Shown here piece by piece: positions 1-8,110 of a stretch of DNA of 64,000 nt. A model generated the notes under the pieces. That model made no database searches. It had not been told where the DNA came from and was given only the letters and a program-made list of their open reading frames with translations. The position numbers and the translations under genes are program-made. Position 1 is the first letter of the stretch; each line of letters begins with the position of its first letter. Origin of the DNA: Hyphomicrobiales bacterium (GTDB lineage Bacteria > Pseudomonadota > Alphaproteobacteria > Rhizobiales > Beijerinckiaceae). Location of the stretch: the NCBI GenBank assembly GCA_027483505.1, contig JAIXUP010000006.1, positions 1-64,000 of the forward strand, read 5' to 3'.

Positions 1-77
1 GCCGCCCATCTTGCCAGCCATCACACAGCGCCGGCGCCGCGACGGCGTGTCCGCGCCCTCGCCTCCGGGGAATTCCC

Positions 78-1601
78 ATGACCATGCCGCTCCGCCACCC
101 GCTGCCTGCCGGCGATCCCAAACCGCATGCAGTCGTGATCGGCTCGGGCTTCGGCGGGCTCGCGGCCGCAGCCCGGCTGTGCGCGCGCGGCTATCAGGTC
201 ACCGTGCTCGAGAAGCTTGACCAGCCCGGTGGCCGGGCCAGGATGTTCAGGCAGGACGGCTTCTGCTTCGATGCCGGTCCCACCATCATCACCGCCCCGT
301 TCGTCTTCGAGGAGCTCTGGCAGTTCTGCGGCGGAAAGCTGTCGGACGACGTGACGCTTGTGCCGATGGAGCCGTTCTACCGCCTGCGCTTCGATGACGG
401 CTCCACCTTCGACGCCTCCAGCGATCCCGAAGCCATGCGCCGCGAGATCGCGCGCCTGTCGCCGGGCGATGTGGAGGGCTATGAGCGCTTCTTCGCGCGC
501 AGCAAGACCCTTTACGAGATCGGCTTCGAGGAAATGGGCACGATGCCCTATTCGTCGGTCATGGACCTGATCAAGTCGGTGCCGGACATTGTCCGGCTCG
601 AAGGCTACCGCTCGATCCATGGGCTGGTCTCGAGCTACATCAAGGATGAGCGGGTCCGGATCGCCTTTTCCTTCCATCCGCTCTTCATCGGCGGCAATCC
701 CTACAGCGCCAGCGCGATCTACGGGCTGATCGCCTATCTGGAGCGCACCTTCGGCGTCCACTACGCCATGGGCGGCACGCACACGCTGGCGCAGGGCATG
801 GTCCGGCTGATCGAGCGGCAGGGCGGGCTGATCCGCTTCAACGCGCCGGTGTCCGAGATCCTGCTGGACGGGCGGACGGCGAAGGGCGTGAAGCTTGCCT
901 CCGGCGAGGAGATCGCCGCCGACATCGTGGTCTCCAACGCCGACAGCGCCTGGACCTACCGCAACCTCCTGCCCGACCACGCCCGCAGCAAGTGGAGCAA
1001 CGCCAAGCTCGACCGCGCGCGCTATTCGATGAGCCTGTTCGTCTGGTACTTCGGCACCCGGCGACGCTATGACGACGTGCCGCACCACACCATCGTGCTT
1101 GGGCCCCGCTACAAGGAACTCCTGAAAGACATCTTCGACACGAAGATCCTGGCCGAGGATTTCAGCCTCTATCTGCACCGGCCGACCGCGACCGACCCGT
1201 CGATGGCGCCGGACGGCTGTGACGCCTTCTACGTGCTTGCGCCCGTCCCCAACCTTCTCGGCGGGACAGACTGGTCGGGCAAGGCGGAAAGCTATCGCCA
1301 GGCGATCGCCAGGCGACTGTCCGAGACGGTGTTGCCTGGGCTTGAACAGGAGATCGTCACCTCCAAGGTGATGACGCCGGACGATTTCCGCGATGAACTG
1401 CTGTCCGTACACGGCGCGGCCTTCGGGCTGGAGCCGATTCTGCTCCAGAGCGCCTATTTCCGACCGCACAACAAATCCGAAGACATCGAAAACCTGTTTC
1501 TCGTCGGCGCCGGCACCCATCCGGGCGCGGGCCTTCCCGGCGTCGTCACCTCCGCCCGTATCCTTGATCAGGTCGTTCCCCATGCGTCAGCCTTCGCCTG
1601 A
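78..1601 (+). CDS. crtI: Phytoene desaturase CrtI
   Basis: FAD-dependent desaturase that converts phytoene stepwise to neurosporene or lycopene at the inner membrane, an early step of carotenoid synthesis. The N-terminus carries the dinucleotide-binding motif GSGFGGLAAAARL followed by the family hallmarks LEKLDQPGGRA and FDAGPTII. The C-terminus ends with the conserved flavin-contact segment GAGTHPGAGLPGV. Length (507 residues) is normal for CrtI. The first in-frame ATG is used; the second Met lies two codons on. The gene overlaps crtB by 20 bp, so the two are translationally coupled. With crtC, crtD and crtF nearby and no crtA, this enzyme probably feeds a spirilloxanthin-type pathway (inference). 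No PpsR box was found in the short upstream stretch. Confidence 0.97.
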   Translation: MTMPLRHPLPAGDPKPHAVVIGSGFGGLAAAARLCARGYQVTVLEKLDQPGGRARMFRQDGFCFDAGPTIITAPFVFEELWQFCGGKLSDDVTLVPMEPFYRLRFDDGSTFDASSDPEAMRREIARLSPGDVEGYERFFARSKTLYEIGFEEMGTMPYSSVMDLIKSVPDIVRLEGYRSIHGLVSSYIKDERVRIAFSFHPLFIGGNPYSASAIYGLIAYLERTFGVHYAMGGTHTLAQGMVRLIERQGGLIRFNAPVSEILLDGRTAKGVKLASGEEIAADIVVSNADSAWTYRNLLPDHARSKWSNAKLDRARYSMSLFVWYFGTRRRYDDVPHHTIVLGPRYKELLKDIFDTKILAEDFSLYLHRPTATDPSMAPDGCDAFYVLAPVPNLLGGTDWSGKAESYRQAIARRLSETVLPGLEQEIVTSKVMTPDDFRDELLSVHGAAFGLEPILLQSAYFRPHNKSEDIENLFLVGAGTHPGAGLPGVVTSARILDQVVPHASAFA

Positions 1602-2703
1602 GTCCGCAACGGCCTCCGATCTGGACGCCTGCCGCGAGTTGCTGCGGCACGGGTCCAAATCCTTCTTCGCGGCCTCCCTGCTGCTGCCGCGCACGGTCCG
1701 CGATCCCGCGACCGCGCTGTATGCCTTCTGCCGCGTGGCGGATGACGCGGTCGACCTCAGCGACGATCCGGCCGCCGCGCTGGCCCAGCTGCATCTGCGC
1801 CTCGACCGGATTTACCGCGGCCAACCCTTCGATCACCCTGTAGACCGGGCGACGGCGGCGGAAGTCGCCCGCTTCGCCCTGCCGCGCACGGTGTTCGATG
1901 CGCTGCTGGAAGGCTTCGCCTGGGACATCGACGGCCGGCGCTATGATGACCTGCCATCCGTGCTCGATTATGCGGCGCGGGTGGCCGCGACCGTCGGCGT
2001 GCTGATGACCTTGCTGATGGGCGAGCGCGATCCGGCCACGCTGGCGCGGGCCTGTGATCTCGGCGTTGCGATGCAACTGACCAACATCGCCCGCGATGTC
2101 GGCGAGGACGCGCGCAACGGCAGGCTCTATCTGCCGCGCGACTGGCTCGTCCAGGAGGGCGTCGATGTCGAGGCCTGGCTGGCCAATCCCGTCTTTGATC
2201 ACCGCATTGGCGTGGTGGTGCGGCGACTTCTGGCCGTGGCTGAAGGGCTCTATGGACGTTCGCAAAGCGGAATCCGGGCGCTGCCGCCTGACTGCCGTTC
2301 CGCGATCCATGCAGCCCGGCTGGTCTATTCCGAAATTGGCCATCTGGTCGCTGCAGGTGGCCACGACTCGGTGACAGGCCGGGCGGTTGTGTCCAAGGTC
2401 CGCAAGCTGGTCCTCGTCGCACGCGCCTGCGCGCCGGGCCTGTCGTTGGCGGGTTTGCTGCGTCCGTCGCCGCCTGAGGCCCCGGCCCTTGCCGAGGTGC
2501 AGTTCCTGATCGACGCCGTTGCGGCCGAGCGGCGCCATGCGCCCGCGCGGCGGATCGAGGATTTCTCGCTGGTCAGGCCGCTGCGCGGGTTCCGCCGGCG
2601 CACGGTCGGCGTGATCGAACTGTTCGAGAAGGTTCTGGCGCGTGAAAACGCCGGTGAAGAGATCATCAATCTGAGCCGGCTCAATGAAGCCGGACGCAGC
2701 TAG
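1582..2703 (+). CDS. crtB: Phytoene synthase CrtB
   Basis: Condenses two geranylgeranyl diphosphates into phytoene. Both aspartate-rich motifs of squalene/phytoene synthases are visible: CRVADDAVDLSDD near residue 45-57 and the second at NIARDVGEDARNGRLYLP. The ORF track starts earlier at 1393, but that extension is antisense-like shadow inside crtI. The internal ATG at 1582 gives MRQPSPESATASDLDACREL, which aligns with the usual start of the domain (HGSKSFFAASLLLP). The protein is 373 residues, slightly longer than many CrtB proteins. It overlaps crtI by 20 bp, and a small hairpin follows the stop codon directly. Confidence 0.96.
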   Translation: MRQPSPESATASDLDACRELLRHGSKSFFAASLLLPRTVRDPATALYAFCRVADDAVDLSDDPAAALAQLHLRLDRIYRGQPFDHPVDRATAAEVARFALPRTVFDALLEGFAWDIDGRRYDDLPSVLDYAARVAATVGVLMTLLMGERDPATLARACDLGVAMQLTNIARDVGEDARNGRLYLPRDWLVQEGVDVEAWLANPVFDHRIGVVVRRLLAVAEGLYGRSQSGIRALPPDCRSAIHAARLVYSEIGHLVAAGGHDSVTGRAVVSKVRKLVLVARACAPGLSLAGLLRPSPPEAPALAEVQFLIDAVAAERRHAPARRIEDFSLVRPLRGFRRRTVGVIELFEKVLARENAGEEIINLSRLNEAGRS

Positions 2704-2704
2704 G

Positions 2705-2726
2705 GCGTTGCGCGCAACTGCAACGC
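2705..2726 (+). repeat. Hairpin after crtB, GCGTTG/CAACGC with TTGCGCGCAA core
   Basis: A 6-bp inverted repeat encloses a TTGCGCGCAA palindrome two bases after the crtB stop. There is no T-run, so it is more likely an mRNA stabiliser or dispersed palindrome than a terminator. A near-identical string (TAGGGCATTGCGCGCAA) follows the stop of the oxidoreductase gene ending at 55295. Confidence 0.45.
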
Positions 2727-2753
2727 TCGCCTGATTTGACGAGGAGAGGTGTC

Positions 2754-2906
2754 ATGGACGAGGGACTGTTCAAGGGTCTGGAATTCGCGATGGTGTTCGG
2801 CGTGATTTTCGCCGTTTGCGTTCACCAGTTGCTGGACATTCGCAAGGCCCAGCGGCAATTGGCGGAGAAAGAGCGCAAGCTCGGCGACATGCAGCAATCC
2901 GGCTGA
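2754..2906 (+). CDS. Small single-span membrane protein (50 aa), unknown function
   Basis: This ORF is too short for the ORF track. It reads MDEGLFKGLEFAMVFGVI and continues through one hydrophobic span (about residues 8-27) into a charged amphipathic tail (RKAQRQLAEKERK) likely to lie in the cytoplasm. A strong Shine-Dalgarno sequence, GAGGAGAGG, sits 5 bases before the ATG. It lies 50 bp after crtB and about 100 bp before the DUF3830-like gene, at the position often occupied by other small membrane genes (such as tspO) in related photosynthesis clusters. The RBS, codon use and position support a real gene. No family function was recognised. Confidence 0.72.
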   Translation: MDEGLFKGLEFAMVFGVIFAVCVHQLLDIRKAQRQLAEKERKLGDMQQSG

Positions 2907-3007
2907 GCCGCCGGCCTTGCATCACCCGCTGGAGTTCGGCCATAAGCCGCCGATGCCGGGCGTTCGGCCGGGCGTGGTCAATGCCGCTCTGCAATCAGGA
3001 AACTGTC

Positions 3008-3421
3008 ATGTCGAACATCAAGGTCAGCGCCGGTCCCTATGTCTTCGGGGCTCGACTGGAAACTGAGGCCGCGCCGAAGACCTGCGCCGCCTTTCTCAAG
3101 CACCTGCCGTTCATCAGCCGCATCATTCATGTGCGCTGGAGCGGCGAAGGTGTCTGGATGCCGCTCGGCGATCTTGATTTCGGCGTCGGCTACGAGAACA
3201 ACACCAGCTATCCGTCGCCGGGGCAGATCATCCTGTATCCGGGCGGCGTCAGCGAAACCGAGATCCTGCTCGCCTATGGCTGCGTCAACTTCGCTTCCAA
3301 GGCCGGGCAATTGTCGGGCAACCATTTCCTGACCCTGACCTCGGGCCTCGAGAACCTCTACACGCTCGGGCGCGAGGTCCTCTACAAGGGTGCGCAGGAC
3401 ATCCGCTTCGATCTCGCCTGA
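3008..3421 (+). CDS. DUF3830 family protein (cyclophilin-like fold)
   Basis: A 137-residue protein that matches the remembered DUF3830 pattern: EAAPKTCAAF near the start, a central HVRWSGEGVWMPLGD and YENNTSYPSPGQIILYPGG, then the closing GNHFLTLTSGLENL. The family adopts a cyclophilin-like fold and has no established reaction; elsewhere it is usually found beside amino-acid or amide catabolism and transporter genes. The ORF track begins upstream at 2816, but the ATG at 3008 with CAGGAAA seven bases upstream fits the domain start. Its place between crtB and crtC is unusual. It may be a stray catabolic gene, or it may have been recruited to the pigment cluster. Confidence 0.85.
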   Translation: MSNIKVSAGPYVFGARLETEAAPKTCAAFLKHLPFISRIIHVRWSGEGVWMPLGDLDFGVGYENNTSYPSPGQIILYPGGVSETEILLAYGCVNFASKAGQLSGNHFLTLTSGLENLYTLGREVLYKGAQDIRFDLA

Positions 3422-3429
3422 GCCGACGC

Positions 3430-4359
3430 TCAGGCCCGTCGCGGCATCCGGAACGGCATCAGCGTCTCGACCCAGCGCTTCTGCAGATTGGCGAGCGAGA
3501 CGCTCTCATGCATCAGCGTGACGTCTTCGCCGCCGATTTGGCTGGCGACGACCGAGCGCGCGTAGAACGGGGTATCCTCCAGGGTCATCAGCACCCGGGG
3601 CTTTTGGGCCGCATCGCAGCGGGTCTGGCGCGGCATGCGCCAGGGCGTGGTGCCGAGCCGTGCCAGCGGCGGAGGTTCGAAGTCCTGAAGCCGGCCATCC
3701 GGCCCCATCCTGAGCGCCAGATGCTGGCTTGAACCATCGAGGCGGGTGACGTCATAGAGCAGCACCGGGCCTTGCCGCGTCAGGCCCCGGGCCCAGTCCC
3801 AGCTCCGGAAGTCAGCGATCAGCGGCCGCCCGCCATCATTCATGTCGAAGTAGCCGTGACCCTCCCAGCTCTGGCCCGGCTGGTCGAAGGCGACGCTGAC
3901 CCGCGCGGCGGGCTGAAGCGGCTGCCAGTGATGCCGCCCTGCCTCATCGAGGGGATAGCGCTCTGACAGCAGGGCGCCGGCCTCGAGCCGGACCGTGCCG
4001 CGCAGCGGCAGGCCATAGGGCGATGTCCGCTCCTGGATGCGGATCGTCAGGCCACGGCCGTCCCACTCCAGCGAGCTGGGTCCGAGCTGGTAGCTGTCCG
4101 CAGTCCGGGCCAGTGCGCCCTGTCCGCGTTCCGTCATCGCCCAGTGATGCCCGCCGCGCCCATACAGCGCCACGTTGATCGCGGCGTGGTTCTCGGCCCG
4201 CGCCGGTCCCTGCCGCAGGGCGCGGGCGTAGTAGGGCGAGAACACGCTGCCGACAAAGGCGATGACGACGAGGCCGTGCCGGCCGTCATCGCTCAGGGCG
4301 TCGACATACCACCAGCGGTAACCGCCATCCGGGACGGCTGCTGCGAAGTCCGGTCCCTG
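3430..4359 (-). CDS. crtC: Hydroxyneurosporene synthase (carotenoid 1,2-hydratase) CrtC; start unresolved
   Basis: Adds water across the C1-C2 double bond of neurosporene, lycopene or their derivatives at the membrane. The conserved CrtC core is clear: GGYRWWYVDALSDDGRHG, AFVGSVFSPYYARA and the later HWAMTERG and FRSWDWARGL segments. The start is a problem. In this frame there is no ATG, GTG or TTG between the conserved N-terminus (about 4335) and an ATG about 100 codons upstream inside crtD, so the end coordinate is an approximation based on conservation. The last 67 bp of crtD overlap the N-terminal coding region in another frame. A non-canonical start, a frameshift coupling to crtD or a sequence error are all possible. 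It ends 9 bp from the convergent DUF3830 gene. Confidence 0.85.
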   Translation of the reverse strand, partial: QGPDFAAAVPDGGYRWWYVDALSDDGRHGLVVIAFVGSVFSPYYARALRQGPARAENHAAINVALYGRGGHHWAMTERGQGALARTADSYQLGPSSLEWDGRGLTIRIQERTSPYGLPLRGTVRLEAGALLSERYPLDEAGRHHWQPLQPAARVSVAFDQPGQSWEGHGYFDMNDGGRPLIADFRSWDWARGLTRQGPVLLYDVTRLDGSSQHLALRMGPDGRLQDFEPPPLARLGTTPWRMPRQTRCDAAQKPRVLMTLEDTPFYARSVVASQIGGEDVTLMHESVSLANLQKRWVETLMPFRMPRRA

Positions 4360-5837
4360 AGCAGGCTGTCCGCCGCCCCCATGCCCGAGAGCGCCGCCAT
4401 CGGCACGCCCGGCCCCGGATGCACGCTGCCCCCTGCCAGATAGAGGCCCTGCACTGTGGTCCGCGCGCCCGGCCTCCGGAACGAGGCCTGCCAGCCATGG
4501 CTCGCCTGCCCGTACAGGCCGCCGCCCGTTGCCGGAAACAGGGCGTGAAATCCGGACGGACTGGTTGCCTCCGATGGCCCCGGATGCAGCGTCAGCCCGC
4601 AGGCCGCCATCAGCCGCGCCGCCCTGTCCTCGCATCGCGCGATCTCCCTGTCGTCGTAAACCTGTGTGTCGCCGTTGGCCGGCGCATTGATGAGGCACAG
4701 CAGCCGTTCGGCCCGGTCCGGGTCCGGCAGCCCACTGTCACCGCGGTCCTGCGCGCAGACATACACGGTCGGCTCGGCGGGAACGCGGCCCTGCCCGAAG
4801 ATGTCGCGGAATTCGGCCGGATAGTCGGCGCTGAAGAAGACATTGTGCCGGATCAGCGGGAAGCCGCTCGTCCGCGTCGCCCTGCAACTGACGATGGCGG
4901 ACAACGATCGCCGTTTGACCTGCGCGCGGGGCGCCGCCCGCGTGACTGCGGCACCGAGAAGACCTTCGCCCAGCGCCGCATAGTCGCCGTTGAAAATCAC
5001 CGCCCCCGCCGGGATGACCTCGCCGGTCGAGAGCGCCACGCCGTCCACGGTCCCGCCATTGGTCGTGATGGCACTGACATGGGCGTTGTAGCGAAAGCCC
5101 GCCCCTTTGGCCTCGGCCAGAGCGGCAATAGCCTTGGCCAGCGCATGCATCCCGCCATCGACGCTCCAGACGCCCTTCTGCTCGGCGTGGGCGATCAGCA
5201 TCAGCGTGGCCGGGGACTGGAACGGCGAGGACCCGCAATAGGTGGCGTAGCGGCCGAAGAGCTGGCGCAGGCGCGGATCATTGAAGCTGCGCGATAGGGC
5301 CGCCCACATCGTTTCAAAGGGCCGCATCCGCATGAGGTCGAGCGGGTTGCGCAAGCCGTCCTGCCACAGGTTGCGCGCCAGGCCGGCCATGCCCGGCTTG
5401 GGCGCGCGCATGAAGCTGCGGTCGAGCATGGTGTAGATCGCGCGCGTTTCTGCCGCGAAGTCGATGAAACGGCGCGCTTCCGCTGCTCCCGCGAAATCGC
5501 CGATGGCTTCGGCCGAGGCCTCGACGCTGGCGTGCAGATCGAGCCGCCCCCCGTCCGCCCAGGCATGGCGGGCGAGAATCGTCAGCGGAGCCAGCCGCAC
5601 ATGGTCATCAAGCTTGGCGCCCGCCTCGTCGAACAGCGATTCGAAGACATGCCGCATCGTGAACACGGTTGGGCCTGCGTCCATCGCGAGCCCTGCGGGG
5701 CTCAGTTGCCGCATCTTGCCGCCCGGCTGCGCCGCACGCTCGAGCACGGTGACGTGGAGGCCCTTCGCAGCAAGCCGCAGCGCCGCGCTGAGGCCGCCCA
5801 TCCCGGCGCCAATGATGACAACGCGCATGCCGGGCAT
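4293..5837 (-). CDS. crtD: Methoxyneurosporene (1-hydroxycarotenoid 3,4-) desaturase CrtD
   Basis: FAD-dependent desaturase that introduces the 3,4 double bond into 1-hydroxy carotenoids. It shares its fold with CrtI: GAGMGGLSAALRL, LERAAQPGGKM and the C-terminal LAGGSVHPGPGVPM. The ORF track begins at 5909, but the ATG at 5837 is preceded by AGGAGA at proper spacing and gives MPGMRVVIIGAG, the natural domain start. The product is 514 residues. Its C-terminal tail (SQQPSRMAVTAGG...) runs on past the conserved end and overlaps crtC coding, which fits the odd crtC start. It is divergent from crtE across a promoter with two PpsR boxes. Confidence 0.95.
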   Translation of the reverse strand: MPGMRVVIIGAGMGGLSAALRLAAKGLHVTVLERAAQPGGKMRQLSPAGLAMDAGPTVFTMRHVFESLFDEAGAKLDDHVRLAPLTILARHAWADGGRLDLHASVEASAEAIGDFAGAAEARRFIDFAAETRAIYTMLDRSFMRAPKPGMAGLARNLWQDGLRNPLDLMRMRPFETMWAALSRSFNDPRLRQLFGRYATYCGSSPFQSPATLMLIAHAEQKGVWSVDGGMHALAKAIAALAEAKGAGFRYNAHVSAITTNGGTVDGVALSTGEVIPAGAVIFNGDYAALGEGLLGAAVTRAAPRAQVKRRSLSAIVSCRATRTSGFPLIRHNVFFSADYPAEFRDIFGQGRVPAEPTVYVCAQDRGDSGLPDPDRAERLLCLINAPANGDTQVYDDREIARCEDRAARLMAACGLTLHPGPSEATSPSGFHALFPATGGGLYGQASHGWQASFRRPGARTTVQGLYLAGGSVHPGPGVPMAALSGMGAADSLLRDRTSQQPSRMAVTAGGMSTP

Positions 5838-5885
5838 CTGTCTCCTGCGTGTCCGGTCTCGACCTGATTGACAATGTCCTATGAA

Positions 5886-5928
5886 TGTCCATTCTATCAG
5901 ACTGTGCAAGTGTCAAATTAAAGTGACA
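5886..5928. promoter_or_regulatory. Tandem PpsR/CrtJ boxes between crtD and crtE
   Basis: Box 5911-5928 is a perfect TGTC-N10-GACA (TGTCAAATTAAAGTGACA). Box 5886-5903 is TGTC-N10-GACT, one mismatch. They are 7 bp apart, the spacing typical of cooperative PpsR/CrtJ binding. The sites probably repress both divergent transcription units (crtDC and crtEF) under oxygen. Confidence 0.8.
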
Positions 5929-5956
5929 TGTCTCGACGCGCTGGGGGGATGCGACC

Positions 5957-6817
5957 ATGATGAGCCGGATCGAGACCGCGATGCAGTCGGCGCTGTCCAT
6001 CACACAGGCCTCATGTCCGCCCAAACTCGCCTCGGCCTTGCAGTATGCCGTCTTCCCGGGCGGCCACCGGCTGAGGCCGCGCTTGGCCATCACGGTCGCA
6101 AGGGCCTGCGGTGATCCCGATCCTGCGGCTGCCGATGCGGCCGCCTGCGCCATCGAGTTCCTGCATTGCGCCTCGCTGGTGCATGATGATCTGCCCTGTT
6201 TCGACGATGCCGACCTCAGGCGCGGCAAGCCGACTGTCCACAAGATCTATGGCGAGCCGATCGCTGTGCTCGCCGGGGACGCCCTGATCGTGCTGGCCTT
6301 TGAAACCATCGCGCGCGGCGTCGCCCAGTCGCCGCACAAGATGGGGGGGCTAGTCAGCATTGTCGCCCAGGCCGGCGGAGCGCCGCACGGAATCTGCGCC
6401 GGGCAGGCCTGGGAAAGCGAGGCGATGATCCCCATCGCGGAGTATCACCGCGCCAAGACGTCGTCTCTGTTCGCCGCCGCGACCTCCTCGGGTGCCCTGG
6501 CTGCCGGACATGACCCGTTGGCGTGGCGCGTGCTCGGCGAGCGCCTTGGCTGCGCCTATCAGGTCGCCGACGACATCCGCGACGCGGCCGACACCTCCGA
6601 GGAGATGGGCAAGCCGGCTGGGCAGGATGCGGCCCGCGGCCGTCCAAACGCCGTCAAGGAACTCGGCATGGCTGGCGCCATCGGCTGGCTCGATCAACTG
6701 ATTGCCGAGGCTGTCGAGGCCATCCCCGTCTGTCCGGGTCAGATGGCTCTGAAAGCCGCCATCGAGCGCGAGGCCACGGCCTTCCTGCCGGCGGAACTGC
6801 ACATCCGGGCAGCTTGA
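5957..6817 (+). CDS. crtE: Geranylgeranyl diphosphate synthase CrtE
   Basis: Trans-isoprenyl diphosphate synthase that makes the C20 precursor for both phytoene and the bacteriochlorophyll phytyl tail. The first aspartate-rich motif is seen as LVHDDLPCFDDADLRRG (about residue 75-91) and the second as YQVADDIRDAADT (about 198-210); GGHRLRPRL near residue 36 is the conserved substrate-binding stretch. The length of 286 residues is typical. It starts at the first ATG after the PpsR promoter and leads the crtEF-bchCXYZ-puf series. Confidence 0.95.
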   Translation: MMSRIETAMQSALSITQASCPPKLASALQYAVFPGGHRLRPRLAITVARACGDPDPAAADAAACAIEFLHCASLVHDDLPCFDDADLRRGKPTVHKIYGEPIAVLAGDALIVLAFETIARGVAQSPHKMGGLVSIVAQAGGAPHGICAGQAWESEAMIPIAEYHRAKTSSLFAAATSSGALAAGHDPLAWRVLGERLGCAYQVADDIRDAADTSEEMGKPAGQDAARGRPNAVKELGMAGAIGWLDQLIAEAVEAIPVCPGQMALKAAIEREATAFLPAELHIRAA

Positions 6818-6836
6818 GGCCGGCTGGAGTCCTGCC

Positions 6837-8021
6837 TTGAGCACCGCGCGTCTCGTGCCGGAACCTGCCGCCAGCCTCTCCATCTGGAGCCGCCTGACGG
6901 ACCAGGCTTATGGCTTGCGCGATCGCATCCTGGCAAACCAGCGCTTTCAGATCATGGCCGCGCGCTTTCCGCTGACGCGGGGCGTCTCGGCGCGGCGTGC
7001 CCGCGCCTGCTTCGATCTATGCGCCGGCTTCGTTTATTCGCAGGTGCTGTTCGCCTGCGTGAAGCTCGACCTGTTCGAGCTGCTGGCCCGCAAGCCGCGA
7101 ACCGTGGCTGAGATCGCGCAGCATGCGAAGCTTACCGATGAGGCGACCCTCCGTCTGCTCAGGGCGGCAGCCTCGCTCGATCTGCTGCAGGCGCGCGGAA
7201 AGGATCAGAGCGGCGCCGATCGCTTCGGCCTTGGCCAGACGGGTGCGGCGATGCGGGCCAATCCCGGCGTCAAGGCGATGATCGAACACCATTCCATGTT
7301 CTACGCCGACATGGCCGATCCGTTGGCCCTGCTGCGCGGCGAGGCCGGCGCAACCAAGCTCAGCAGTTACTGGCCCTATGCCGGCGGCGGGGATCCGGCC
7401 TCGCTGGCGGCTGGCGACGTCGCGCCCTACACCGATCTGATGGCGACCTCGCAGCAGTTCGTCGCCACCGACGTGCTCGATGCCTATGACGTGTCGCGCC
7501 ACAGACGCCTGATGGATGTGGGCGGCGGCGACGGCTCCTTCCTCCGCTCTGCTGCGGCGCGCGCACCTGAACTCGCACTGACCCTGTTCGATTTGCCGGC
7601 TGTCGTGGAGACCGCCCGCCCGCGCTTCGCAGCGGCGGGGCTGGCCGGGCGCGTCAGCTTGGTAGGCGGCTCATTCTCGCATGACCCGTTGCCGCGCGGG
7701 GCAGACCTCGCGACGCTCGTGCGCATCGCGCATGACCATGGCGATGATACCGTCCAGGCATTGCTGGCGGCGATCTTTGCCGCACTTGAGCCCGGGGGAA
7801 CGCTGCTGATCGCCGAACCGTTGGCCGGTGACGCGGACTCCGCACCAATGGCGGACGCCTATTTCGGCTTTTACCTGCTCGCCATGGGCAAGGGACGTGC
7901 GCGCAAGCCAGCCGAGTTGATGGCGATGTTGATCCGCGCCGGCTTCGTCGAGCCGCGCCAGATCGCAACACCGCGTCCGTTATTGTCCGGACTGATCCAG
8001 GCAAGAAAGCCGGGCATATAA
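6837..8021 (+). CDS. crtF: Carotenoid O-methyltransferase CrtF (TTG start)
   Basis: SAM-dependent methylation of the C1 hydroxyl of carotenoids (for example demethylspheroidene or rhodopin derivatives). The SAM-binding glycine motif appears as LMDVGGGDGSFLRSAA (about residue 223-238), after an N-terminal dimerisation and winged-helix-like segment typical of plant-type O-methyltransferases (VKLDLFELLARKPRTVAEIA). The start is a TTG at 6837 with GGAGT seven bases upstream; the next Met is far inside the domain. The gene follows crtE by 19 bp in the same operon. Length is 394 residues. Confidence 0.94.
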   Translation: MSTARLVPEPAASLSIWSRLTDQAYGLRDRILANQRFQIMAARFPLTRGVSARRARACFDLCAGFVYSQVLFACVKLDLFELLARKPRTVAEIAQHAKLTDEATLRLLRAAASLDLLQARGKDQSGADRFGLGQTGAAMRANPGVKAMIEHHSMFYADMADPLALLRGEAGATKLSSYWPYAGGGDPASLAAGDVAPYTDLMATSQQFVATDVLDAYDVSRHRRLMDVGGGDGSFLRSAAARAPELALTLFDLPAVVETARPRFAAAGLAGRVSLVGGSFSHDPLPRGADLATLVRIAHDHGDDTVQALLAAIFAALEPGGTLLIAEPLAGDADSAPMADAYFGFYLLAMGKGRARKPAELMAMLIRAGFVEPRQIATPRPLLSGLIQARKPGI

Positions 8022-8022
8022 G

Positions 8023-8066
8023 TGTCTATACAAATTGACAGTCATGCACGTCTCGATAATCTGACA
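8023..8066 (+). promoter_or_regulatory. Tandem PpsR/CrtJ boxes in the bchC promoter
   Basis: A perfect box TGTCTATACAAATTGACA lies at 8023-8040. After an 8-bp gap a second box (CGTC-N10-GACA, one mismatch) follows at 8049-8066. A TTGACA (-35-like) is embedded in the first box. This is the classic arrangement for PpsR/CrtJ repression of bchC. Confidence 0.82.
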
Positions 8067-8110
8067 TATCGGCCCGTATCTCAGGCCGAGACACAAAGGG
8101 ATCAGGTGTC

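Noticed and set aside
1-21. Possible start of a divergent minus-strand gene (MAGKMGG)
   Set aside because: Only seven codons lie in the window and there is no convincing RBS, although a divergent gene (such as crtA or bchI) is common at this place.
21-1583. 520-residue ORF opposite crtI
   Set aside because: Antisense shadow of crtI caused by high GC; composition (Arg/Ala/Gly/His-rich) and lack of domain motifs.
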